Part shown: positions 1-5,706 of the stretch, piece by piece
Position numbering within the stretch: position 1 is the first letter of the stretch
Layout of the letters: every line of letters starts with the position of its first letter
From: Gammaproteobacteria bacterium
GTDB lineage: Bacteria > Pseudomonadota > Gammaproteobacteria > Pseudomonadales > Pseudomonadaceae
Length of the DNA: 6,608 nucleotides
Assembly: GCA_012735335.1 (NCBI GenBank)
Contig: JAAYHO010000253.1
Coordinates: 1-6,608 of the forward strand
Direction of reading: 5' to 3'
Translations under genes and position numbers: made by a program
The notes under the pieces: model-generated
Databases searched by the model: none
The model's input: the letters and a program-made list of their open reading frames with translations, nothing else
What the model was told of the DNA's origin: nothing

Positions 1-586
1 CCACAGTGGCATCCAGCCGCGTACCCGGCTCGTCGAAACTTTCCGGCAGGCGATCGAACAGCACGGTGCCCGCCGAGGAACCCGGTCCCCAGGCCACGGT
101 CTGCGGGCCCTTGATTACGGTCAGCTGGTCGAAATTCTGCGGGGCGATATAGGACGACGGCGTATCCATGCGCGAAGGGCAGGCACCGAGCATCTCGCCG
201 CCGTTGGTCAGCAGCTTGAGCCGCGAGCCGAACATGCCGCGCAGTACCGGATCACTGTTGCTGCCGCCACCGCGCACTGCGGAAAAACCGGGGATGGTCT
301 TCAGGTAGTCGGCCCCGTCACTGGCCGGGATCGGCTGGCGGGCATCCTTGGGGTTGGTGATGATGGTCAGCGGTGAGTCCTGCTGCACCGAGGTGATCAC
401 CCGGGGCGGCAGCAACAAGGGGTCCAGCTCTCCATGCTGGTGATGATGATGCTCGGCCAGGGCACTACCGGCCAGCAGCGCCAGCAGGACGGTATGAGCA
501 GCCTGCCAGCGCAGGCGGGAAGGGTGAACGGCAAAACGCAGGGACGGGCAGGCAGACGCCACCCGGTCACAGTCATATCTGGACAT
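1..586 (-). CDS. oprC: TonB-dependent copper receptor, OprC-like (N-terminal part, truncated by window edge)
   Basis: Outer-membrane TonB-dependent receptor for copper; 195 N-terminal residues are visible and the beta-barrel lies beyond the left edge. A long basic N-terminus leads into a signal peptide (hydrophobic VLLALLAGSALA, likely cleavage after residue 44). The predicted mature protein starts with a His cluster (HHHHQH, residues 46-51). The plug domain follows (about 79-180), with TIITNPKDARQPIPASDGADYL (split as TIITNPKDAR and QPIPASDGADYL), RGMFGSRL and VIKGPQTVAWGPGSSAGTV. Residues C136 and M140 (CPSRM) match the CxxxM half of the copper site known from P. aeruginosa OprC; the His/Met half would be in the missing barrel. 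The ATG at 586 was chosen because it precedes the signal peptide and has a weak GTGGAA upstream; an in-frame GTG at 598 is possible, and a TAG closes the frame further up. It lies 54 nt downstream of the DUF2946 gene, probably in one operon. Family assignment is firm; the symbol is by resemblance. Confidence 0.9.
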   Translation of the reverse strand, partial: MSRYDCDRVASACPSLRFAVHPSRLRWQAAHTVLLALLAGSALAEHHHHQHGELDPLLLPPRVITSVQQDSPLTIITNPKDARQPIPASDGADYLKTIPGFSAVRGGGSNSDPVLRGMFGSRLKLLTNGGEMLGACPSRMDTPSSYIAPQNFDQLTVIKGPQTVAWGPGSSAGTVLFDRLPESFDEPGTRLDATV

Positions 587-614
587 GGCAATTTCCACTT
601 CAATAATCAGCTTC

Positions 615-632
615 GCCGTGCTCCTGCACGGC
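615..632 (-). other. Intercistronic hairpin between DUF2946 gene and copper receptor
   Basis: The sequence shows a perfect 7-bp inverted repeat, GCCGTGC and GCACGGC, with a 4-nt loop that reads AGGA in the minus-strand transcript. It sits 8 nt after the DUF2946 stop codon and ends 28 nt before the receptor ATG. No T-run follows, so it is not a classical intrinsic terminator. It could stabilise or separate the two messages, or present a GGA loop to an RsmA/CsrA-type protein; both ideas are inference. Confidence 0.45.
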
Positions 633-640
633 TATGGAGG

Positions 641-1030
641 TCAACTGTGGAAATACAGGGGAGGGGCGCGGGGTTGACTGTCGCCATGGCGCAGCGTCGG
701 CCGCCGTGGTGTTTCAGGTAACGGCTGGGCCTGCTGCGGCTGATGCCGGGGCAGTACCAGCTGCAGGGACAGAATCAGCGGCGGATTGAGGGTCAGCAGC
801 TCGCAGTAGCCGCACATTTCCAGCGCCGCCAGCCACTCCGGCTCATCGGCGGACGGCTTGCCGTGGTGGGCATGGGCCGACGCGGGTGTGGAGTGATGGG
901 CATGCTGATGATGCTCGGCATGGGGCTGGGCCTGAGCCATCTGCAACGCGGAGTAAAGCGGACCGACATGGATCATCAGCATGGCGAACAGGCCAAGCCA
1001 GATACTCGATGTCATCAGTCGTCTATGCAC
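641..1030 (-). CDS. DUF2946 family protein, His-rich with CGYC motif, copper-associated
   Basis: Small protein (129 aa) of the uncharacterised DUF2946 family. A hydrophobic N-terminal segment (about residues 8-30) looks like a signal peptide or membrane anchor. It is followed by a His-rich stretch (37-56) with nine His in 20 residues, then the family's CGYC pair of cysteines (73-76), a second hydrophobic segment (about 77-94), and a basic, Pro-rich tail ending in RAPPLYFHS. The His cluster and thiol pair are plausible metal ligands. From established knowledge, such proteins often sit beside TonB-dependent copper receptors, as here, but no biochemical role is known to me. The GTG start at 1030 has an AAGGA 11 nt upstream; an ATG at 1015 (residue 6) keeps the hydrophobic segment but lacks a Shine-Dalgarno sequence. 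It probably leads the operon with the receptor gene. Confidence 0.85.
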   Translation of the reverse strand: MHRRLMTSSIWLGLFAMLMIHVGPLYSALQMAQAQPHAEHHQHAHHSTPASAHAHHGKPSADEPEWLAALEMCGYCELLTLNPPLILSLQLVLPRHQPQQAQPLPETPRRPTLRHGDSQPRAPPLYFHS

Positions 1031-1264
1031 CAGCTACCGGGTCCTTCAGGGGGGCAGTCGCCATCATCCGTACTTGCGCAGTGGCAGCCGAGACTGCATG
1101 CGAACAGGGTTCAGCATAGACCAGAATGCTTCACCGCTTCTTGGCAGAGATCAATTTTCTGCAGATCAGGAATAGACGGTTGTGTTGATCTGAATCAGCT
1201 CCCGGCAGAGAATCAGCCTGTATTTTAACCTCAAGGCCATCATAACGACATCAACCAGAACATC
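1031..1264. promoter_or_regulatory. Divergent intergenic region between copper operon and diguanylate cyclase gene
   Basis: These 234 nt must hold the promoters for both the copper operon (leftward) and the diguanylate cyclase gene (rightward). No well-spaced -35/-10 pair could be assigned by eye, and no CueR- or CopR-type dyad was found. The copy GGCAGAGATCA (1143-1153) recurs nearly as GGCAGAGAATCA (1204-1215). The stretch from 1190 to 1230 is relatively AT-rich. The role as promoter region is inferred from gene orientation only. Confidence 0.4.
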
Positions 1265-2416
1265 ATGCCTGCACTTATCGATCTGCTGCGCCATCGGCTT
1301 GGTACACTGTTACCGGCCGAAATAGCACCCAACGAGCGCCTCAAGCTGCTCACGCCGTTTCGTCATCCGTTGCTGATCAGTCGGCACCGGGCCGGTCTGA
1401 TTGTCGATCGAGTCCGTCTGTTTGCTCTGCTGTTTGCCCTGTTGACCCCGCTGTGGGGGGTGATCGACTTTGTTGCCTTCCCCTATCCGTTGTGGGCCCA
1501 GTTGCTGGCCTTGCGGGTGCTGGTGTGTCTGGCGTTCTTCAGCCTGCTGCTGTTCTACCGGGACCGGGAACATATGGCCGACGCCTACCTGGCCATGTTC
1601 ATCCTGTTTGCCATTCCCACCCTGTTCTACGCTGGCTCGCACACCCTGCTGGCGCACTACGAGCTGGCCGACATGCCCGCTGCGGTGGCCGCCGGGTACG
1701 CCTTTCTGCCCTTTGTGCTGATGGCCGGGCTGGCGCTGTTCCCGCTGACCCTGCTGGAGAACCTGCTGGTGGCATCGATCCTGCTACTGGCCCAGGGTCT
1801 GGCCGGGTACCTGAACTGGTCGACGCTGAACTGGCCATCCTTTGTCGGCGCGTTCTGGCTGCTGATCCTGATCGCCGGGGTCACCAGCCTGGCCTGCATG
1901 AGCCAGCTGGCCTACATGGTGGCGCTGCTGCGCCGGGCCATCCGCGATGACCTGACCGGTATCTTTGCCCGCAACAGCGGCGAGGAGATCCTTCAGGTGC
2001 AGTGGAATACCAGCCTGCGCAACAACAGTGCCCTGTCGCTGGCCTTTATCGATCTGGACCATTTCAAGCAGATCAATGACCGGTTCGGCCATGCCCGGGG
2101 TGACGAGGCCCTGCGTCAGGTGTGCATGCAGATCCAGAACTGCATGCGCAGCTCGGACAGTCTGGTGCGCTGGGGCGGCGAGGAGTTTCTGCTGATCATG
2201 CCGGACACCGACATGACCCGCGCCCGCCAGGCGCTGGAACGCCTGCAGGCCAGCGGACTGGGCAGCCGCCCGGACGATACCCCGCTGACCGCCAGCATCG
2301 GCCTGGCCGAACGCTTCTACGACCAGATAGACAGTCCCCATGGACTGCTGGAGCTGGCCGACCAGCGCATGTACCGAGCCAAGGCAGCCGGGCGCAATCG
2401 CATTCAGGCGTTGTAG
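1265..2416 (+). CDS. Membrane-anchored GGDEF-domain diguanylate cyclase
   Basis: Diguanylate cyclase (383 aa), which condenses two GTP into the second messenger c-di-GMP. A short cytoplasmic start (1-45) leads into about six predicted transmembrane segments between residues 46 and 222, forming an unrecognised MASE-like membrane sensor. The C-terminal GGDEF domain starts at DDLTG (228-232). It continues with FIDLDHFKQIND (261-272), which supplies the metal-binding Asp and the conserved Asn, and the catalytic motif GGEEF (304-308). RSSD (295-298) lies exactly five residues before GGEEF and fits the RxxD inhibitory site for product feedback. All key residues are present, so an active enzyme is expected. 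The loop after DDLTG reads IFARN rather than the usual LxNRR. ATG 1265 is the first start in the frame, since a TAA lies shortly upstream, but no clear Shine-Dalgarno sequence precedes it. Ligand and target are unknown. It is divergent from the copper operon and converges on the E2 gene. Confidence 0.93.
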   Translation: MPALIDLLRHRLGTLLPAEIAPNERLKLLTPFRHPLLISRHRAGLIVDRVRLFALLFALLTPLWGVIDFVAFPYPLWAQLLALRVLVCLAFFSLLLFYRDREHMADAYLAMFILFAIPTLFYAGSHTLLAHYELADMPAAVAAGYAFLPFVLMAGLALFPLTLLENLLVASILLLAQGLAGYLNWSTLNWPSFVGAFWLLILIAGVTSLACMSQLAYMVALLRRAIRDDLTGIFARNSGEEILQVQWNTSLRNNSALSLAFIDLDHFKQINDRFGHARGDEALRQVCMQIQNCMRSSDSLVRWGGEEFLLIMPDTDMTRARQALERLQASGLGSRPDDTPLTASIGLAERFYDQIDSPHGLLELADQRMYRAKAAGRNRIQAL

Positions 2417-2432
2417 TTTTCTACTCCGCCTG
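2405..2432. terminator. Symmetric hairpin spanning both stop codons of convergent genes
   Basis: CAGGCG (2405-2410) pairs with CGCCTG (2427-2432), and GTAG (2413-2416) pairs with CTAC (2421-2424). Between the two paired blocks is a 2-by-2 mismatch, and the loop is TTTT. The inner stem contains the TAG stops of both the diguanylate cyclase gene (plus) and the E2 gene (minus). Neither strand has a T-run after the hairpin, so a bidirectional terminator is a guess; it may instead block 3' exonucleases. Confidence 0.4.
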
Positions 2433-3536
2433 CTGCAGATCCTGCACCAGTGCCTTGAGAAAACGCGCCGCCTCACCGCCGGTGACGGCCCGGTGGTCCA
2501 CGGTGAGGGACAGCGGCAGTACCCGGTGTACTGCCGGCTGGCCGTCCTGCACCACCACCTGCTCGCGGATCACCCCGGCACCGACAATCGCCACCTGCGG
2601 CGGCACCACGACCGGGCTGGCGTAGCGGCCGAACAGGGTGCCGTAGTTGGACAGGGTGATGGTTGCGCCCATCAGCTCCCGGGGCGGGATGGAACGGTTC
2701 AGCACGTCCGCCCGCAGTCGATCCAGCCCTTCGCGCAGGTCCCGCGCATCGCGGTTGCCCACATCCCGCAGCACCGGGACAAACAACCCATCCGGCGTAT
2801 CCACCGCCACCCCCAGATCCACCTGCTGGTGGCGCACCAGACTCATGCGCGTCCCATCGAAGGCGACGTTCAACGCCGGCTCGGCCTGACAGGCCCGGGC
2901 GATGGCCCGCGCCAGCCGTACCATGGGATCGCGCAGCTGTTGCGGCCACAGGTGCAGGTCGGCGTCCTCGACAATGGTCACCGGCACCACCTCGGCATGG
3001 GCCCGGGCCATGTTCCTGGCCATGCTGCGGCGCACACTGCGCACCGCTTCGCCGGCTTCCGGCTGGGCAGCGGCGGCGCGCTGCACATCGGCCTCGGTAA
3101 TCAGCCCATCGTTGCCGCTGCCCTGCAGTTCATCCAGCGCCACACCCAGGCGCTCGGCCAGTCTGCGGGTCTGCGGCGCCGCGCGCACCGCCCAGGCCGC
3201 CTGGCTGGATGGTGCCGCACCTATGATGAAATCCTCCGCAGCCAGATCGCTGTGGCTGCTCTCGGCGGTGAGATTGCCCACCACGGTACCGCTGTCCTCC
3301 CCGGCGCCCTCGAACTCGACCAGCGGCGAGCCGACGTGCAGCAGGTCCCCCGGCGCACCAAAACAGCGACTGACCACCCCGGCCCGGGGTGAGGGCACCT
3401 CAACAATCGCCTTGGCGGTTTCCACCGATACCAGCAGTTGATCCAGCTCGACACTGTCCCCCGGCTGCACATGCCATTCGACGATTTCCGCTTCCTGCAG
3501 GCCTTCCCCCAGATCGGGCAACTTGAATTGCTTCAT
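2421..3536 (-). CDS. 2-oxoacid dehydrogenase complex E2: dihydrolipoamide acyltransferase
   Basis: E2 core subunit (371 aa), which transfers the acyl group from the E1-loaded lipoyl arm to CoA. There is one lipoyl domain (about 1-76) with the lipoylated lysine K42 in VETAKA. An Ala/Ser/Asp-rich linker follows, then the peripheral-subunit-binding domain (about 118-154, with TRRLAERLGV and GNDGLITEADV). The catalytic domain runs from about 165 to 371, with ITLSNYGTLFGRYASPVV (292-309) and the active-site region VDHRAVTGG (346-354). His348 is present, but the usual HxxxDG reads HRAVTG, with Thr in place of Asp. ATG 3536 was chosen because the lipoyl domain starts there and GGAGG lies 7 nt upstream; the frame is open further up but encodes nothing E2-like. 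Its start overlaps the E1beta stop by 4 nt (ATGA). Acetyl versus branched-acyl specificity cannot be read from sequence alone. Confidence 0.93.
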   Translation of the reverse strand: MKQFKLPDLGEGLQEAEIVEWHVQPGDSVELDQLLVSVETAKAIVEVPSPRAGVVSRCFGAPGDLLHVGSPLVEFEGAGEDSGTVVGNLTAESSHSDLAAEDFIIGAAPSSQAAWAVRAAPQTRRLAERLGVALDELQGSGNDGLITEADVQRAAAAQPEAGEAVRSVRRSMARNMARAHAEVVPVTIVEDADLHLWPQQLRDPMVRLARAIARACQAEPALNVAFDGTRMSLVRHQQVDLGVAVDTPDGLFVPVLRDVGNRDARDLREGLDRLRADVLNRSIPPRELMGATITLSNYGTLFGRYASPVVVPPQVAIVGAGVIREQVVVQDGQPAVHRVLPLSLTVDHRAVTGGEAARFLKALVQDLQQAE

Positions 3537-4525
3537 GGTGCTTCCTCCATGGTCCGCAGTGCGGCCTGGCAGATACTGTCCACATCCGGCAGGTAGGCCA
3601 TCTCCTGCCGGGCATAGGGAATAACGCAATCAAAACCGGTGACCCGCTGCACCGGTGCATGCAGTTCATGGAACAGCTGCTCCTGCAGGATGGCGGCAAT
3701 TTCCGCTCCGGGCCCGTAGCTGCGCGCTGCTTCATGCACTATCACGCAGCGCCGGGTCTTGCTCACCGAGGCCAGCAGGGTCTGGGTATCCAGCGGCTTG
3801 AGGGTGGCCACATCGATCACCTCACAGTCGATGCCCTGCTCCGCCAATCGACCTGCGGCCTCCAGCGTCTCCTTGAGCGCCGCCCCCCAGCTGACCAGCG
3901 TCAGGTCACTGCCTTCGCGCAGGGTGAAGCAGGTATCCAGCGGCAGCGGTTGACCGTCGTCCTCCACGGTCTGACGTACCGAGCGATACAGCCGTGAGGG
4001 TTCCAGGAAGATCACCGGATCGGGATCGGCAATCGCCGCCAGCAGCAGGCCATAGGCACGCCGGGGCGAGGAGGGGATCACTACCCGCAGACCCGGCACG
4101 TGGGCCAGCAGGGCTTCGGTGCTTTCACCATGATGCTCGGGGGCATGGATACCCGCGCCATGCGGCGTGCGGATGACCATCGGGCAACTCAGCCGCCCCC
4201 GGGTCCGGCTGCGCAGACGGCTGGCGTGGGAGACCAGATGCTCCATGCCCGGATAGATGAAACCCATGAACTGGATCTCCGCCACCGGCTTCAGCCCCTG
4301 GGCGGCCATGCCCACGGCGGTGCCGGTGATCAGCGCCTCGGCCAGCGGGGTATCCATCACCCGGCGGAAACCAAAGCGTTCGTGCAGTCCCAGGGTGGCG
4401 CGGAATACCCCGCCGTTGGGGCCGACGTCCTCGCCCAGTACCACCACATCGGGGTCATCGGCCATGGCCCGGTGCAGCGCCAGATTGATCGCCTCGACCA
4501 TGCAGATGGTGCTTTGCTCAGCCAT
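3533..4525 (-). CDS. 2-oxoacid dehydrogenase E1 component, beta subunit (pyruvate/branched-chain type)
   Basis: E1beta subunit (330 aa), which pairs with E1alpha in an alpha2beta2 enzyme that decarboxylates a 2-oxoacid with thiamine diphosphate (ThDP) and passes the acyl group to the E2 lipoyl arm. The N-terminal pyrimidine-binding domain shows GEDVGPNGGVFRAT (31-44) and DTPLAE (58-63), whose Glu63 is the expected cofactor-activating residue. Next come FMGFIYPGMEHLVSHASRLR (86-105) and HHGESTEA (131-138), the last equivalent to the family's HxQSxEA segment but with Glu for Gln. The C-terminal transketolase domain includes VSWGAAL (211-217), VIDVATLKPLD (236-246) and VIVHEAARSYGPGAEIAA (261-278). 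Length is typical. ATG 4525 was chosen over a start in the longer open frame because GGAGGTG lies just upstream and the conserved domain begins here. It overlaps the E1alpha end by 8 nt and the E2 start by 4 nt, which suggests translational coupling. Confidence 0.95.
   Translation of the reverse strand: MAEQSTICMVEAINLALHRAMADDPDVVVLGEDVGPNGGVFRATLGLHERFGFRRVMDTPLAEALITGTAVGMAAQGLKPVAEIQFMGFIYPGMEHLVSHASRLRSRTRGRLSCPMVIRTPHGAGIHAPEHHGESTEALLAHVPGLRVVIPSSPRRAYGLLLAAIADPDPVIFLEPSRLYRSVRQTVEDDGQPLPLDTCFTLREGSDLTLVSWGAALKETLEAAGRLAEQGIDCEVIDVATLKPLDTQTLLASVSKTRRCVIVHEAARSYGPGAEIAAILQEQLFHELHAPVQRVTGFDCVIPYARQEMAYLPDVDSICQAALRTMEEAP
3542..3548 (-). promoter_or_regulatory. Ribosome binding site for E2
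   Basis: On the minus strand GGAGGAA precedes the ATG at 3536, with 7 nt between GGAGG and the start. It lies inside the end of the E1beta gene. It decides the E2 start in favour of 3536 over longer readings of the same open frame, up to 3629. Confidence 0.75.
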
Positions 4526-5609
4526 GTTCACCTCCCGCCAGCCGCGCGGCCCGCGCCAGCAGCTCATCGCGCTGCTGGCGATAACTGTCAGGCAGCTGCT
4601 GGTACAGATGCTCGAAGGGCGCTGCCGGATCGGCCTCGGCAACCTCCCGGAAGGCGTCCACAGCAGCGTTCACCTGCTCGCCGAGTTGTTGCTGCAGGGC
4701 CTGTTCACGCTGCTCGTTCCACAACCCCTGCTGATGCAGAAAGCGTTGCAGGCGGCCGATGGGCTCGTGCTTCCAGGCCTCGGTCAGTTCTTCGGCGGAA
4801 CGATAGCGGCTGGCATCGTCCGAGGTGGTGTGATCACCCAACCGGTAGGTGACACACTCCAGCAGCGTCGGCCCCTTGCCGGCCCGGGCCCGCTCGATGG
4901 CCGCATGCACCCGGTCATAGACTGCCAGCACGTCGTTGCCATCCACCTGCTCGCCGGGGATACCGGCGGACAGCGCCTTGTGCGCCAGGGTCGGCGCGGC
5001 GGACTGCAGGCTGCGCGGTACCGAAATCGCCCACTGGTTGTTGTTGATGATGAATACCAGCGGCAACTGCCAGACCCCGGCCAGGTTGAGACTTTCCATA
5101 AAGTCACCCTTGCTGGTGGCACCATCGCCGCAAGTGGTCACCGCCACCCGGGGCTGCTGACGGATACGGAAGGCCGAGGCCACCCCGCAGGCATGGGTGG
5201 CCTGGGTGGCGATGGGCACACAGATGGGAAAGTCCTCCGCCGCCACGGACGAGGACCTGGCACTGCCGCGCTCGTCACCACCCCAGTACAGCAGGATATC
5301 TTCCATCTTCATGCCGCGCTGCAGCTGGGTAGCGGTGTCGCGGTAGTAGGGGATGAGCACATCGGTATCGGTCATGGCCCGGCCCAGGGCCGTGCCGATG
5401 GCCTCCTGACCGAGGGTCGAGGCGTAGGTGCCGATCTGACCGGTACGCTGCAGGGCGATACATTTCTGGTCAAACACGCGCACCAGATTCATCTGGCGGT
5501 AGAGGTGCAACAACAACTCGGGGTCGTCCACCCAGCCGGGCAACTCGCCCAGTGGCTGCCCCTGATCATCCAGATAACGGGTAAAGGGAATCTGCACAGA
5601 TAACGGCAT
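4518..5609 (-). CDS. pdhA: 2-oxoacid dehydrogenase E1 component, alpha subunit (PdhA/BkdA1-like)
   Basis: E1alpha subunit (363 aa, usual length for two-subunit E1 enzymes), which binds ThDP and, with E1beta, oxidatively decarboxylates a 2-oxoacid. The ThDP motif is clear: GDGATSKGD (161-169) through IINNNQW (187-193), the GDG-to-NN pattern. Other landmarks are YASTLGQEA (62-70), IPYYRD (86-91), YWGGDERGS (108-116) and the active-site loop YRLGDHTTSDDASRYR (255-270). That loop resembles the branched-chain enzyme's HSTSDD more than the HSMSD of human pyruvate dehydrogenase. Related genes are usually annotated as pyruvate dehydrogenase E1 alpha (pdhA), hence the symbol, but P. aeruginosa PA3417, recalled as lying by leucine dehydrogenase, suggests a branched-chain substrate. 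AGGAGG 5 nt before ATG 5609 supports the start. It is the first gene of the three-gene operon; no E3 gene is in the window. Confidence 0.94.
   Translation of the reverse strand: MPLSVQIPFTRYLDDQGQPLGELPGWVDDPELLLHLYRQMNLVRVFDQKCIALQRTGQIGTYASTLGQEAIGTALGRAMTDTDVLIPYYRDTATQLQRGMKMEDILLYWGGDERGSARSSSVAAEDFPICVPIATQATHACGVASAFRIRQQPRVAVTTCGDGATSKGDFMESLNLAGVWQLPLVFIINNNQWAISVPRSLQSAAPTLAHKALSAGIPGEQVDGNDVLAVYDRVHAAIERARAGKGPTLLECVTYRLGDHTTSDDASRYRSAEELTEAWKHEPIGRLQRFLHQQGLWNEQREQALQQQLGEQVNAAVDAFREVAEADPAAPFEHLYQQLPDSYRQQRDELLARAARLAGGEHG
4529..4535 (-). promoter_or_regulatory. Ribosome binding site for E1beta
   Basis: On the minus strand GGAGGTG precedes ATG 4525, with 5 nt between GGAGG and the start. 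It lies within the last codons of E1alpha. It supports 4525 as the E1beta start rather than the longer open frame reaching 4642. Confidence 0.8.
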
Positions 5610-5614
5610 ACTGT

Positions 5615-5620
5615 CCTCCT
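5615..5620 (-). promoter_or_regulatory. Ribosome binding site for E1alpha
   Basis: On the minus strand a perfect AGGAGG precedes ATG 5609 with a 5-nt spacer. The surrounding CAGGACAGGAGGACAG contains three GGA triplets and an imperfect repeat. Confidence 0.8.
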
Positions 5621-5652
5621 GTCCTGGGTCACCGACTTGTGGTCGGCCTGCC

Positions 5653-5680
5653 CGCCAATGCCCGGATCAGGGCATTGGCG
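5653..5680 (-). other. 11-bp perfect hairpin between rarD and the E1alpha gene
   Basis: CGCCAATGCCC (5653-5663) and GGGCATTGGCG (5670-5680) form a perfect 11-bp inverted repeat around a 6-nt loop. A smaller repeat, CCGAC (5632-5636) and GTCGG (5642-5646), lies between it and the E1alpha ribosome binding site. No T-run follows on the minus strand, where CAGGCC comes soon after the stem. It could terminate rarD transcription through a Rho-linked or weak mechanism, act as an operator, or be a structured 5' leader of the dehydrogenase operon. Confidence 0.55.
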
Positions 5681-5706
5681 ATGACAGCAACACGGCTCTC
5701 GCAAGC

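Noticed and set aside
397..603. Minus-strand open frame of 68 codons over the receptor start
   Set aside because: It is a shifted frame with Cys/Trp-rich noise. The neighbouring frame from 586 gives an OprC-like signal peptide and plug domain.
1102..1112. GAACAGGGTTC small palindrome in the divergent region
   Set aside because: The arms are only 4 bp and match no regulator site I know; expected by chance at this length.
743..1228. Plus-strand open frame (161 codons) across the DUF2946 gene and the divergent region
   Set aside because: It is antisense to DUF2946, whose CGYC and His-rich motifs are clearly in the minus-strand frame. The plus-strand translation has no signal or domain.
1218..1233. 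CTGTATTTTAACCTCA considered as a LexA-type box
   Set aside because: Only the left half resembles CTGTAT; the matching right half (ATACAG) is absent.
1031..1264. Search for a CueR or CopR copper operator or Fur box upstream of the copper operon
   Set aside because: No dyad resembling these consensus sites was found by eye, so none is reported; a position-weight scan would be needed to exclude a weak site.
1784..2476. Minus-strand open frame (230 codons) inside the diguanylate cyclase gene
   Set aside because: It is antisense to the conserved GGDEF domain and overlaps the E2 3' end; no family features were seen.
2340..3392. Plus-strand open frame (350 codons) opposite the E2 gene
   Set aside because: It starts inside the diguanylate cyclase gene in another frame and runs antisense to E2. 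Its His/Gln/Arg-rich translation shows no domain.
3537..3629. Upstream extension of the E2 frame to 3629
   Set aside because: The extra 31 residues lie inside E1beta and precede the lipoyl domain start MKQFKLPDLGEG, which has its own ribosome binding site.
4526..4642. Upstream extension of the E1beta frame to 4642
   Set aside because: The extra 39 residues do not resemble E1beta and overlap E1alpha deeply, while a strong GGAGGTG precedes ATG 4525.
4257..5603. Long plus-strand open frame (448 codons) opposite E1alpha and E1beta
   Set aside because: It lies antisense to two genes with clear ThDP enzyme motifs. Its translation has biased, low-complexity composition and no recognisable domain; GC-rich coding DNA commonly leaves such open frames.
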